Shown here: positions 24,203-37,100 of the stretch, piece after piece
Layout: every line of letters begins with the position of its first letter
Position numbering within the stretch: the stretch's first letter is position 1
Assembly (NCBI GenBank): GCA_002914805.1
Contig: JXTB01000290.1
Location: 429,839-493,838 of the forward strand
From: Parasponia andersonii
Lineage: Eukaryota > Streptophyta > Magnoliopsida > Rosales > Cannabaceae
Length of the DNA stretch: 64,000 nt
Direction: 5' to 3'
The notes under the pieces: generated by a model
What the model was told of the DNA's origin: nothing
The model's input: the letters and a program-made list of their open reading frames with translations, nothing else
Database searches by the model: none
Position numbers and translations under genes: made by a program

Positions 24203-24782
24203 TCAAAAATCAATCTTGCGAGGGCTACCCCGCAAAGACATACCTAAATACTTAATGGGCAAATTTTCCACATCATAACCCACACAAGTAGCCATGGATT
24301 GTAAATATTCTTCTCCCACATTGATTCCCAATAACGTACTTTTGCTCATATTGATTTGCAAACCAGAGACTGATGAGAATACTTCAAGCAATTTAATCAA
24401 ATTCATAAACTTATCACGATCATTGTCTAAAAAGAAAAAGACGCCGTCTGTAAACTGTAGATGTGAAACCTCCACGTTGTCCCGTCCCACCACAAAACCC
24501 TTAACAACAGTACAAGCCTTAACTTTATCAATTAACCTGCCCAACCTATCTACATCAGTGTGTAAACAAGAAGGGAGATAATAGATCTCCCTGCCTAAGT
24601 CCTCTCGAGCCTTCAATCTTCCCTCTCGGTCCCCCATTAATGAAGATGGAAAAAGAAACTGGTGACAAATAACCCAAGATCCATCTCCTCCACCCAGGTC
24701 CAAAACTCTTTTTCTCCAACACAGTCCAGAAAAGTCCACTCCATATAGTCATGTGCTTTCTCAAAATCAATTTTGAAGACAA
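24203..24782 (-). pseudogene. LINE reverse transcriptase core fragment
   Basis: The open frame reads from the KAHDYMEWTF-like block through GPRGKIEGSRGLRQGDLLSPFLF (split over two frames) to the catalytic box and the LPIKYLGM block. This order is diagnostic of plant L1 reverse transcriptase. The catalytic pair is FTDG instead of FADD. A frame change near 24600-24740 separates the two halves. It sits inside the larger LINE. Confidence 0.85.
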
Positions 24783-25514
24783 TTCATGTTTTCCCTAACT
24801 TCCTGTAATCCTCAACAATTTTGTCAGCATTCAGGATCACATCTAAGATCTGTCTTCTCACTACAAAAATACCTTGAGTCTCACTTCCTTCACAATATCC
24901 TCCACTTTATCAACAAAATTTCTATCTTCCAATTCCAACTTTGTAATAGAATTCTTACCCTTTCTTACATTCAGTAATCTATGGAACAAGTTTGTATTAG
25001 CATCTCCTTCCTTAGCACGACTAAACTTTGATTTCATATGTAGTGCCCTCTTCTCCTTCAATATAATCTTCTCTAACTTACTTTTAACATCAAATCTTTC
25101 TTGCTAAAATTTATCATTCTAGCTGCCCAAGCCTTCCAACAAATCCAGCTCCCTAATTCTTCTCATAAGTGATTGTTTGACCATTCTCGTATCCCCAAAA
25201 ACCTCAACATTCCATCTTTTTACCTTTTCTTTAATGATCTTCAGTTTAGATAAGAATTTGTAGCCTTCCCACCCGGAGATGTGAGTGTCATTCCACCATC
25301 TTTCAAATTCTTTGTTGAACAATTTGTTCTCTAGTTCAAAACGAAAAGGAGTAGGTCTCCAACGAGTCAGATTGGAGTCCAAGGTTATCGGACAATGGTC
25401 GAAAGCTATGCTATTCTAACCTGCATCTCCTGCATTGTACAAGGAAAAAGGCCCTCCCAACCCATAGTGAAGAGGAATTTGTCTAATCAGCAACAAATTG
25501 ATTGATTCCTGAAG

Positions 25515-26060
25515 TTAGACCCCAAGTAAATCGTCCATACTTAGTGCGGGATCCTTCAAGTTGAGGTCCCTAACTAGCTCATCAAATCGTAGCATACTGC
25601 TGCTATTAAATTTCTCCTGCACCCTTCTAACAACATTAAAATCACCTCCAATACACCACTTCTCACCACACAAACTCTCCAGGCCAGCCACTTCATCCCA
25701 GAAACGGTCTCTAGGACCATAATTACTCGGGCCATACACACCGGTAAACCACCATTCAGTCATACCCTCCATTTCAACAAGGTTGGATGCTGAAAATTCA
25801 CCTAACATCGTCTCCCTCATCTTAATAGTTCTGACATCCCACAAGATTAAAATCCCACTGCCCTTCCCTTCCCTCAGCTGGTAACATTAACCATTCTTTA
25901 AACCTAAGAATGCCATATACTACTCACAAACCTCCTTATCAACCATTCTTTCCCTTTTGGTTTCTTGCAAGACAATAATATCAGGATTTATTTTACAAAT
26001 TACTTTTCACAGAAGAGCTGCTTCCTCTGAAGTTCCAAGACAAAATCTTCACAGATTGCC
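25515..26060 (-). pseudogene. LINE endonuclease fragment
   Basis: The apurinic-type endonuclease of L1 elements nicks the target DNA. Seen are LSWNFRG near 26045, ETKRE near 25955, WWFTGVYGP near 25735, and GGDFNVVRR near 25640. Stops interrupt the part between 25850 and 25960. No complete frame is left. Confidence 0.8.
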
Positions 26061-27100
26061 TCTCAAGCCCCTCTTTCGTTCACTTCTAGTATAACTAACA
26101 TTAAATTGCAAATTGTGTAACTCTTTTGGTCGTACTCTGTTTCTTAGAATCTCTTTTATTGGCTGACACTAAACTAAAACAAGTCTATAATCTGTTTTAG
26201 TAGGTCACAGACCTCCACCCATTGCACAATAGTTCCTCCCACTTTTTTCCTTCCTCCGTATCCGCCTCATACAATGCGAATTACTCGGAATTTCAACAGG
26301 TGGTGTGTAATCCGATAAGTTATTCTCCTTACCGTTGGTAGATACCACAAGACCTATTCCCGTTGATTTATCATAAAAAAACAAATTAACTCCTTCCAAG
26401 CATTTATCTGGATCCACTTCCTCTTCTGTCTCTGTAATCTGCGTCAGAGTTTGAACTTTCTGAAGAAAAAACTGGTCTTGCAATGTTTTGGCCATCCAAA
26501 TCAACTTCTGGGTCGGCTTCGTCATTAAATTCCTCCATCAGATTAATTTTTCCAGCAGCGTATGATGGTGCTTGACTTGCTTTTCCCAGTCGTTCTCTGA
26601 AATATTACATTAATAGGTTTTACCACTTTTCCCAGTCCGTTCTTTCTATCTCCATCCCCTCTGACAAAGTAATACTCCTGACTTGGCCGCTAGACCACTC
26701 TTCAGCACCCATCATCTCCCTTCTTTTTACGGAACTTCCGCTTTCTCGTCTTTTAGCAGAGACTCCATGTTGGGTGCAATTCCCCAGAATTTCTGTCTTG
26801 AAGGGATCGCTGGTGGACAGCATGCCTGCGATCTGCCACGTCATCAACTCGCCTCCACTCGGTGCTCCGCTCGTAGGTGTCTTCTCTAATTGATGTTGTC
26901 ACATCTTCTCTCGTCGTCGTCGGGCCGGCTAGATTACTCTCTCCACTTGGTATGTTTTTGTTTTTGATAATTCTATTGTTGTTGGTAAAAAGCCATTTCG
27001 AAATCCCTTCACTTGCAGTTGCCCCTTTTGCAAAGCGAATAAAGTTAAGCTTCGTACTATCATTTGCTACTCTCATCAAACAACTAAGTTGCTGCCCAAT

Positions 27101-27436
27101 CTACCTAAACACCTCTGTTCCACCAGTTAATAGGGAGGCCTTGGACTCCGATCCATCTATTGCGGCCAGCAAACTTAACATCGACCCAATGATGTTCATC
27201 ACTCTAACAGGATGTGTTTTCATATCTGAGCATGATCCGTGTTTAGGACAACAACTATCGTGATAGATTATAATGAAAATAAAATACGAAGGAGCAGCCC
27301 CCATGGAGCAATCAAGGGGAAAAAATAACTTGCAGGTATTCTTAGGGACCTTGGAAAGAGACCCTGCTATAAAAACTATGAAGAAGAGGGTGTAATTATT
27401 CTTTGCCATAGTGAAAGCCATGAAGAGTAGTTTCAC
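27101..27436 (-). CDS. candidate small secreted cysteine-containing protein, unsupported
   Basis: A minus-strand frame begins with a start followed by a hydrophobic stretch (NNYTLFFIVFIAGSLS) that would act as a signal peptide, then Cys residues spaced as C-x7-C and later CC-x5-C. Secreted Cys-rich peptides of plants (defensin-like and LCR families) look similar in outline, but the Cys pattern does not match a family I know. It lies next to the 5' end of the LINE and may be non-coding or a remnant. A GT after SLSK could be a splice donor, but I found no convincing second exon. Confidence 0.15.
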   Translation of the reverse strand: MKLLFMAFTMAKNNYTLFFIVFIAGSLSKVPKNTCKLFFPLDCSMGAAPSYFIFIIIYHDSCCPKHGSCSDMKTHPVRVMNIIGSMLSLLAAIDGSESKASLLTGGTEVFR

Positions 27437-28108
27437 GTGGACGTAAACTTGTTCAGAACCATGATAACCGAGAGATAACTCTCGGTGCTCTTTTATTGTT
27501 CTTTCTCGTGTTCTTTGTGTGTGCTATGAATCTCTAATCTAAAAGATTAATTGTGTCCACGCAATAATACCATTATCACAACATATGCAGGTGTATACAT
27601 ATAACTCAGAAAACACCATGGGCATTAATAGTTCAAGCAATTCTCGTGAACCCTCTGCAATACATGTATACGTATACGTACAACTCAGAGAACACCGTGG
27701 GCTTTCAAATATTTTATTGACTTTGAGAAAAGGACGGGAATGAGACCATACTGAGGTAAAAGTGACTTATGGGACCCATTGTCAGAATCCTACGACCTCC
27801 AATGTTAGTTTAACTTCATTTTCACTCGTTTGTATTACTTTCTTGCATCGTAATAATGAAGTTCAGAATATACAAATACAAACAAATTGGATGACCAAGG
27901 ATCAGTTTTAAAAAAACAATAACACGGATAATAAGGGCGGACAAAAATTAGTGTAGTTACATTTATGGCAAACTCACTTTTGAAGCTAATTAAGAAAATT
28001 GGTATCTCAGAGAAACTAATCACCATCATTTATTGCATTCTCGAGGTAATAGATTTCACCTTTGATATGTACATCTCTTTGGTAATAAAAAAAAAATATC
28101 ATCTCATT
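27437..28108. other. spacer between the LINE and the end of RHL1
   Basis: No gene is seen. Two similar segments lie 79 bp apart (ATAACTCAGAAAACACCATGGGC near 27600 and ACAACTCAGAGAACACCGTGGGC near 27679), a short worn duplication. The last part is the likely 3' untranslated region of RHL1, which is transcribed leftward. Confidence 0.45.
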
Positions 28109-31100
28109 TCAGGCAGCCCAATCTTCATCACTTCCATCAGTATCCTATACAAAATATATATATATAGATTGGTGCATATCAACTTGGTCGTATAATATTT
28201 TTTAAAAGAAAAAGGAGAAACGTCTCAACATTATATACCATGCCACCGCACGTTAAGGGAGAGTACAAAATAAATAAATAAACTTCCTATTTGAACCAGT
28301 ACCAACAGTAAATTTGGTTAATGTTTCATTAACTATCAACATATTTGTATTTTGAAATAGTGAAACTTGCAAAAATATTTAACCCACTGGAAAATTACCT
28401 GTGAAGCGCTTGAGAATTCTTCGATATCATCTTCATCCTCTTTAACCTGCGCCATTCGAGTCATCTGATACATTAACAACTTGTTCAACGGCATCCAAAA
28501 AGACAAAAAAAAATAACCTCTTGCTCATTAGACNCATTTAGTACTAACAAAAGACAACTAAATTTAGTTGAAAATGAACCTATAACAATGAGCTTAATGA
28601 TGAACCAACGATTGAATCATAAAGTATTAATGCAGAAGAAGACAAATTCAGATTCCGTCACTAACACTCCATAACTTCTGATAAAAGGCCTGACAGAAAG
28701 CTCATTTTTCCTCTCGACATTAGGTAGGACCATACTAGAGAGATATTTACGATGATGTGCTTACATCTTGGTAGAACACCCTTGACTGTGTGATTACGGT
28801 GTGAAAAATTTTGGCATGCTTAGCCATGGTAACAAAATATTCTCTTCAATCCTGCAAAGCCATGGCACTCACCTAGAGATTCCCCTAAGAACATGATTTT
28901 GCCACACAAGCATTTTGAGTTAAGGCAATGAAACTGGTCTGCTAAATTTTCACGTAGCCAAAGAAGGTTTTCACCTTCTGAGTCTTAGGTTACTCATCCA
29001 CTGTTTATCCAGATGACTTTAAAAGAATATGATACCTAACGAGTTTAGTGGAAAGTTTGTTCAGTAGCCCTGACTGACGACCGGATCACACTCAAAGAGG
29101 ACAATAAAAATAAGAGGAAAGATATTAGAGCTACATCTACTAATCTATGTACTTTACCTGTCCATTTCAATGATATTGCAAATAAAAAATTTTGAAACAT
29201 AATGTTTCGGGTAAAAAAAAAAATAGAACAAAAAAGAAGATCAAAATAAACCATGACACTACATAGTACAAAGAAACACATATGGAAAAGAACAGTACCT
29301 TATACACTTCCTTCTTTGCCACGCCTTTACCCCCTGCATAAAAAATGTCATGTTGCCAACTATAAACGAAGTCTTTCAAAGTGACATTTGCATATAAACT
29401 TTCACAGAATAAAAATGAACTCGTGAGAAGGTTCACAGCAGAAAAACTCATGAAGAAGAAGTTTCGTAATAAAGAACTTGAGCATGTATGTTTATTCCAT
29501 GTGGACTCAGAACACAAAAAGAACTAAAATAATTTTTTTATGTAATATCTAAAGTTCTAAACAAACATGGATGACAAGCCGAAAAAAAACCCAAGAAAAA
29601 TTCCATTCCAACGCATGAGGCTTTTCACTATCAAAAGTTTCAAAGAATCCTAAACTGTAAGTAATACTGTAGTTGACAAGAAGTGTGTCTTTCAACTTGA
29701 AAGGCAGAGAGATAAAGAGAGTAAACCTGCATTTTTGTCATTTATCACTTTTGCTTTTTTCTTAGGTTCTCCATCCTGCAACAACCAAACTAATTCAGTC
29801 AACAACCTAGAAGCACGCAGATCTTACAATTGGCTTAAAGGCATCATTGCTATGAAAAGCAAATAGCGGGTATAATTGACTCTACAAGTGGAGGGGGTGG
29901 CAGGACAAGAAAAAAGCTAACCTGACTGATCTTCCTTTTTAAATCAACATGGTATGCCTTCGGACCTGAAAGTGGAAAATATGATCTTACTTTTCTGGTT
30001 ACTTTCAACTCAAAACTCTTGTGTGTGTGTGTGGAGTGAGGAAAAGAAATTAGCACCTCAAAATTCTAATGATAAGAAAAGAAAAAGAGAGATTTAAATT
30101 ACCTTTTGGTGATGCAACTTTCCTTGGATTTCTTGGTGTCTTCTGAAAAATGAAATTTTTTTGTCAATACGTATGATCAGCGTAACCTATACTATACTTC
30201 TCATATTAGAGTGTATTTTCCCACTCCAGAAATTTCAGATAACCACTGAAAAACTAGGAAAAAAGGATAAAAATAAAAAGTACCATCAATTCAATATCCA
30301 ATATGCCTAATTGACTAGACAACTAAGTTCACAATAGACATCATGAATGATTTACTATTCACTTTTTCGGTATATGAGATTATCATGTCTTAGTTGATAA
30401 AGACTTGAATAATTTTGATTTACGACAAAACTATATATGATAGAAACAGACTTAAATTATATGCTCATGAAATGAATCGTAACATCTCCACACCATCAAA
30501 CAATCAAAAAAATGATTGAAAATTGGCAATTCTCACTTCAAATAAAAAACTGACGAATCTTTTATGCCACTAGTGATACCACAATTTAGAAAACCATACT
30601 TTAGAGAACATCACTAAATTTGAACATAGTTTAATTAGCACATAGACATTCACACAGAATAGTTACTAGTGTAAAATATAAATAACAATTTGCACAAATG
30701 CAACAAATGTAATCAGGACAGCTAATCAGTAAAGATGCAAGTATAAGAAACAATTGTAGTATCTCCAATGCAAAAAGATTCTTACACAAGTACTTTGTAT
30801 ATTCACTTTCACTTCCAGTTATCAGTGCAAAAGTTTTAACACATACCTTTTCCTCCACTTTCTTGAACAATGTAGATATAGTGGCCTGAACAAGAGAACC
30901 ATGATTACTGAGTAAATCTTCCCTGGATTTATTCATCTTAGTGGAAAACGAAGACCGCTTTTTAGACTGGATCCCAGATGGAGCAGACCCTTGATTTTGC
31001 ATTGGAAGTGGAGTTCCCTCCACAGCCTCTTCGTTGTCATTGTCAATGTCAAATACTACAGAGCCTACATTTTCTTTCTGTATCCAAAAGTTAAGGGAAT

Positions 31101-34100
31101 TGATCAAAGTACAGCTGGAGAAGAAAGACTAATGTAATTAAAGGTCTATGAAGTTAAACAGTAAAAATCGATGTTATGCGAGTTAAAGAAACAACAAATT
31201 TTGAATGCTGAAATAAAACGTTCTAATCAGGAAAAAGAAATTCTGAAGTACACTAATCAAGGACAATTAGAATCAGGATATTTCCACTTGTATGATTCCG
31301 GGATGATGAATCTAGTGTTACAACTTTTTTATCTTCTTCAAGCTCATCAACATCTGCATCACTTGCAACAGAATCATCCTCGGAAGAAGCTTCTGTAAAC
31401 CTGAATCCATAAAAAAGATCTGAACTTTTTGAGGGTATAGAATAAACTAGCTTGGATACAACATCAAAAGATAATCAGTAGAAAACAAAACTTGACTGAA
31501 CTAATATAGAAAGAATTTCAAAATCAAATTTAAGTTCTCATTCACCTACTAATGCAATAAATGAACAAAATGAATGGTAAAATGTGAACAATAAAACCTA
31601 AAGGTTGCTTATCTATCCATCTCTTGCCAAAGGTACCACAATATAGACATATAATGAAATAATGACCTAACCAAAAAATTCACAGATGTCATAAAGCCCC
31701 GAGAGGCTACATAACTATTCAATCTGCTAAAGAAATGTGTCCCTTTGTATTCTAAAAGCCATATGATTACTAATCACCTATACAAGAACTAAAGATCAGC
31801 GTCATTTATTATATATAATCACAGCACAATATATATTTTTCTTCTTTCAGATTAGATTAGACCTTCATTACTCACAACTAGAAAAAAATGGCCTAGAAAA
31901 GGATATAAGGTCAACAACGTCAGGCTGGGCTACTAAGATATTTCACTATACAAAGGGGTTGAGTGACACAGTTCATGGACATGTCACAGAAGGAAGAATG
32001 AATCAGTAAAAAATCCAATGGTAAACCCTAAGCTATCTACAATAATTCGATTAGTTAACTGAACCTTCTAAAGATACATACAAGTACTTCTTTTATTTTT
32101 GCTGAAGATACATTAATGAACATGAATATTGTAAAATTTTAATGCACCGACGACTAAGCTTTTTTTTTTTCTTTTCTGGGTAGGGGGTTGTTTATTTTCG
32201 GAGAAAAAAAGTAACCAAGTGAAATAAATCTAGAAGATCTGTACTTGAACGTTTTCCCAGCAGTCCTTGATGAATGCCGAACTGGAGTTGCTGTCATCAA
32301 ATCTTTGTTTTCACCCTCAGATAAATCTTCTTCAAGGCTGGGCTGCGGGGATTGTTCTTCTATATTGGTGATTCCACTTTTATGACCAACTTGTTTATTA
32401 ATGCATGGCACACCACCAGCACCACCTTTAAAGTCATATTCAGCTTGTTGACCCTGAAAGAAGAAAAGCTTGGACTAGGTCACCAATAAACAAATTTTAG
32501 AAATTTTAACCAGCCAAAAAAATAGTATGTAGGAGAACTGACATCATTCAGTTCCTTGGGAAAATCAAGTTGGGCTTCTTCTGGGTTCTCAGCTTGTCTC
32601 CCGATCCACCATGCATCAGAAAACACAATCTGCTCGCACCAATAAAAGTATGTTAAACTTTCCTAAGAGGCCAGTTCTAAGTTTAGAGCCAAGTCCACTC
32701 ATATATAGGCAAATGAATAAAAAACATGCGAATAAAGTAACTTGTAACCCGGTAATTTTCTTATTTCGCCAGTCTTTCCCAAGCTATAAGTAATATTATC
32801 TATCTTGTAACCCAGTAATTTTCTTATTTTGCCAGTCTTTCCCAAGCTATAAGTAATATTATCTTCCTTCCATAACTAAAAATTCATTTGTCTTACCGTG
32901 ATTCAATAATAAAATGACCAGAAAATTTTCAAAACAGTGCATAAGACTGTTGGCAGGCCAAGTATAGGCTTCTCAGCATTTAAACAATAAATGATACGAT
33001 GATATACTCATAAAATTTTATCCCCGTTCTTTAAATTCTTTCATTTCTCATTTCATGGTCCTCATAGCAAAGTGTTGACAAATTTCAACAATCAAGAATA
33101 TAAGATTTTATAGGGTACATTACTACCACTACCAATCAAGAGAACAAGACAATTAAGAAAGATACAACGCTAAGATAGTGTCATTTATTCTAGAAGCTAG
33201 GGAGAGAAATGAAACTTAACAGAGCAATGTAAAACCACATATTCTAGATGGATATGAAATAGAAGAATGCATTTTTTTCATCTCCATAAAACTAGAAAAC
33301 TATTTCTTACAGGTATGAAACAACAAGTGATTTTTGTGTGTGTGTGTGAGAGAGAGAGAGGTGTTAACGTGTGAAGTGTAAAGAGCATTAATTGCTCTTA
33401 TCATGTGCCAACAAAGACACGGTTATCTAACCGTGTAATGAGCATTAAATGCTCTTGCCAGCTAAAAAAACACGGCACAAACCGTGTACAAAATGTGTGA
33501 TATATAAGGAAATTATGAGAAAAAATGTGTGAAGAGCTGGTGGGGGTTGGTCATCTCAAACCTATAAATAAGGACCCTATTCCTCATTTGTCTTCATCCC
33601 AGAAAGTGAGAGACTTGTTAAAAAGTAGTAAAATTGTGAGATTTTATTCTTTGAGAGTTAGAAAAAAATACAATTTTTCTTTTAGGTGTATTCGGGGTCT
33701 GAGTGTGAGGAGTGTTGAGAATGTTTGTAAACATTTGTAAAGATTTCTTTTCTCCCTATAGTAAAGATCTGCAGCAGCTCCGTGGACGTAGTCAAATTGG
33801 TGAACCACGCTAATTTTGTATGTCCTGTTTATTTTATTTCGACATTATTTTTCACATTTATTTTATCGCTTCTACTATTGTGTGTTTATTGGGAAGGTTA
33901 TTACCTAACAACTGGTATGAGAGTGAAGGTTCGATTCTAAGTGGGAGCGATGGCCGGAGGTAAAGGATCAAGACCCGGAATTGACAAGTTCGACGGTAAA
34001 CTTCTCATACTGGAGATTGCAGATTAATGATTATTTGCATAGTAAAAAGTTACATCAACCTCTATCAGGAAAGAAACCCGAGAAGATGGAGAATGACGAC

Positions 34101-37100
34101 TAGGAACTCCTTGATCGACAGGTGTTAGGCGTAATCCGAAGAATGTTGCTCATAATGTGGCAGAGACGAAAACTACAGCAGAGATGATGAGCATCCTGTC
34201 AGACATGTATGAGAAACCGTCGGCAAACAACAAGATACATCTGATGAAAAAGTTGTTTTATCTAAAGATGGGAGAAGGTGCTTCAGTTACAACACATATC
34301 AATGAGTTCAACACGATCGTCTCTCAATTGACATCAGTCGAAATTAATTTCGACGATAAAGTTCATGCTCTAATTTTTCTAGTGTCTCTATCAAACAGCT
34401 AGGAACCAATAAGGGCTGCGGTTAGCAATTCTATAAGCAAAGGAAAGCTACAATTCAATGATGTTAGAGACCGAATTTTGGCGGAAGAAGTTCGCAGAAT
34501 TGATTCGGGTGAAGGCGCATCATCGAGTTCTGCCCTAAATCTCGAGAATAGGAGCAAGAGCAGCGAGAAGAATTCTAATAGGGGTCGTAGTAGGTCCAAG
34601 TCAAGGAATGGCAGAGACAAGTCCAGATCCGGAAGAAGACCGGAATGCTGGAATTGTGGCAAGACTGGCCACATAAAAAAGAATTGCAAAGCACCAAGGA
34701 AAGACGACAGCAGAATTGATACGAATGTCGTGACTGATGAGGTACAAGACGCTTTACTATTATCTGTAGATAATCCAATTGACTCTTGGGTCTTAGACTC
34801 TGGAGCTTTATTTCATACTAATGCACACCGTGATGTATTGGAGAATTATGTCGCTGGTAATTATGGAAAGTTTATCTAGCCGATGGAGAACCTTTAGATA
34901 TTGTTAGTATGGGTGATATCTGTCTGAAGATGTCAAACGGATCGATGTGGAAAATCCAAAAAGTAAAGCATGTACCTAGATTGATACGGAACCTTATATC
35001 GGTGGGACAGCTTAATGAGGAAGAACACAATGTGACCTTTACTGGTGGCTCGTGGAAGGTTAGCAAAGGAGCAATAGTTGTTGCTCGAGGAAACAAAACT
35101 GGAACTCTCTACATAATTTCTAGTCGCAGAGATACTTTGGCGACCGTCGATACTGAAGTTAATTCAAGTCTATGACACTGTAGACTTGGGCATATGAGCG
35201 AAAAGGGAATGAAGGTAATGTTGTCAAAAGGAAAACTACCAGAGCTAAAGTCAGTTGAGCATAGCCTGTGTGAAAGCTGTATCTTTGGCAAGCAGAAAAG
35301 GGTGAGTTTTTCGAAAGGTGGAAGAGAACCGAAAGCAGCCAAGTTGGAGTTGGTTCATACAGACGTGTGAGGGCTATCTCCTGTGACATCCCTTGGAGGC
35401 TCAAGATACTATGTGACATTCATTGACGATTCGAGCATAAAGGTATGGGTTTATTTTCTAAAAAATAAATCTGATGTTTACGATACCTTTAAGAAGTGGA
35501 AAGCCATGGTTGAGAATGAAACTAATCTAAAAGTGAAATACTTGCGGTCTGATAATGGGAGAGAATATAATAATGACGATTTCAAGAGATATTGTACCAA
35601 TAATGGGATCAAGTTCGAGAAAACCATTCCAGGGAAACCTCAACAGAATGGTGTTGCTGAAAGAATGAATAGAACCCTGAATGAACATGCAAGGAGCATG
35701 AGATTGCACGCAAGGTTGCCAAAGACATTTTGGGCCGATGCAGTTAACACTGCTACATATCTTATCAACAGAGGGCCATCAGTACCACTAGATTGCAGAA
35801 TACCAGAGGAGGTCTGGAGCGGTAAAAAAGCAAACTTTTCTTTCTTGAAAGTGTTTGGTTGTCTATCTTATGTTCATATAGACCCTGCCAATAGGAGTAA
35901 ACTTGATCCCAAGTCTAAAAAATGTTTCTTTATTAGTTATGGTGATGCTGAGTTTGGTTATCGTTTCTGGGATGACCAAAATTGGAAGATCATCAGAAGC
36001 AGGGACGTCATATTGAATGAGGAAGTGATGTACAGGGACAAATTGGGCACCTGAGCTGATAGTGTATGTCCTGAAGTAAAAAAAATTGGGGTAATACCAT
36101 TGAATGAGATCCCAACAGATGAAATGAAGATTAATGATGGCGAGAAAGATCAAGAAGTTGTAGCACCAGCAGCAGACCCACAGACCCCAGTGGGTGAACT
36201 CAGAAGATCTTCCAGAACAATTCGATCTCCTCAGAGATATTCCCCCGCACTGCATTACATTCTATTAACTGATAAAGGCGAGCTAGAGACTTATGAAAAA
36301 ACAATGCAGCATGATGAGTTGACCTAGTGGGAGTTAGCCATGATAGATGAGATGAACTCACTGGCGTCCAATCAGACATGGGAGTTGACAGAACTACCAG
36401 AAGGAAATAAGGCATTACACAACAAGTGGGTGTGCCGAATAAAAGAAGGACATGATGGTAGTAAACGGTACAAAGCAAGACTTGTTGTCAAAGGCTTTCA
36501 ACAGAAGGAATGCATCGATTACACTGAGATTTTCTCTCCAGTAGTCAAATTGACCACTATCAGAACAGTACTTGGGTTGGTGGCTAAAGAAGACTAGAAT
36601 CTAGAGCAATTAGATGTCAAAATGACATTTCTTCGTAGTGACCTGGAGGAAGAAATTTACATGAAGCAGCCACAAAGCTTTAAAGTACAAGGGAAGGAGA
36701 GAATGGTGTGTAAACTTCAAAAGAGCCTATATGGCCTGAAACAAGCTCTAAGACAGTGGTACAAGAAGTTCGATGCGTCTATGAGTAATAATGGTTACTT
36801 ACGGTCCCAGGCAAATCACTATTATTACGTGAAGAGGTTTGACAATTTCTATATTATTCTACTTTTATATGTAGATGATATATTGATTGTTGGAGCTAAT
36901 ATGAAGGAAATTGGTAAGCTCAAGAGAGAATTGTCAATGGAGTTTTCTATGAAAGATTTGGGAGCTACAAAGCAAATCCTCGGGATGCGGATTTCTAGAG
37001 ATAGGATGAATGGGAGTTTAAAGCTATCTCAGGAGGAGTATATAAAAAGGTGCTTAGCAGATTCAACATGAACAGTGCAAAGCCTGTAAATACTCCTTTA

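Larger units (their letters stand above)
22757..27090 (-). mobile_element. L1-type LINE (non-LTR retrotransposon), inactive
   Basis: The minus strand carries, 5' to 3': a poorly conserved ORF1-like part (about 26200-27080), an endonuclease (about 25515-26060; words LSWNFRG, LQETKRE and GGDFNVVR), reverse transcriptase (about 24200-25382; words LQINMSKSTLLG and LPIKYLGMSLRG) and a zinc-finger zf-RVT-like end (about 23030-23260; CPLCKKDCESTNHLF). The 3' end is the usual plant L1 tail, seen on the + strand as T(12)GATAGGAAACAAAAAC at 22757-22783. The catalytic FADD box reads FTDG (24443-24454), losing one Asp, and stops and frameshifts split the frames, so it cannot move itself. The 5' boundary is uncertain and I found no target duplication. 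Confidence 0.85.

Noticed and set aside
29045-29517. Hydrophobic minus-strand frames that could be a membrane protein
   Set aside because: Part of this stretch is RHL1 exon 10 (GGKGVAKKEVYK); the rest is intron, rich in T on that strand, which gives Phe/Leu-rich chance frames.
33525-33740. A 71-residue frame within the 5' LTR of the Copia element
   Set aside because: It is not kept in the 3' LTR and covers the presumed promoter and leader.
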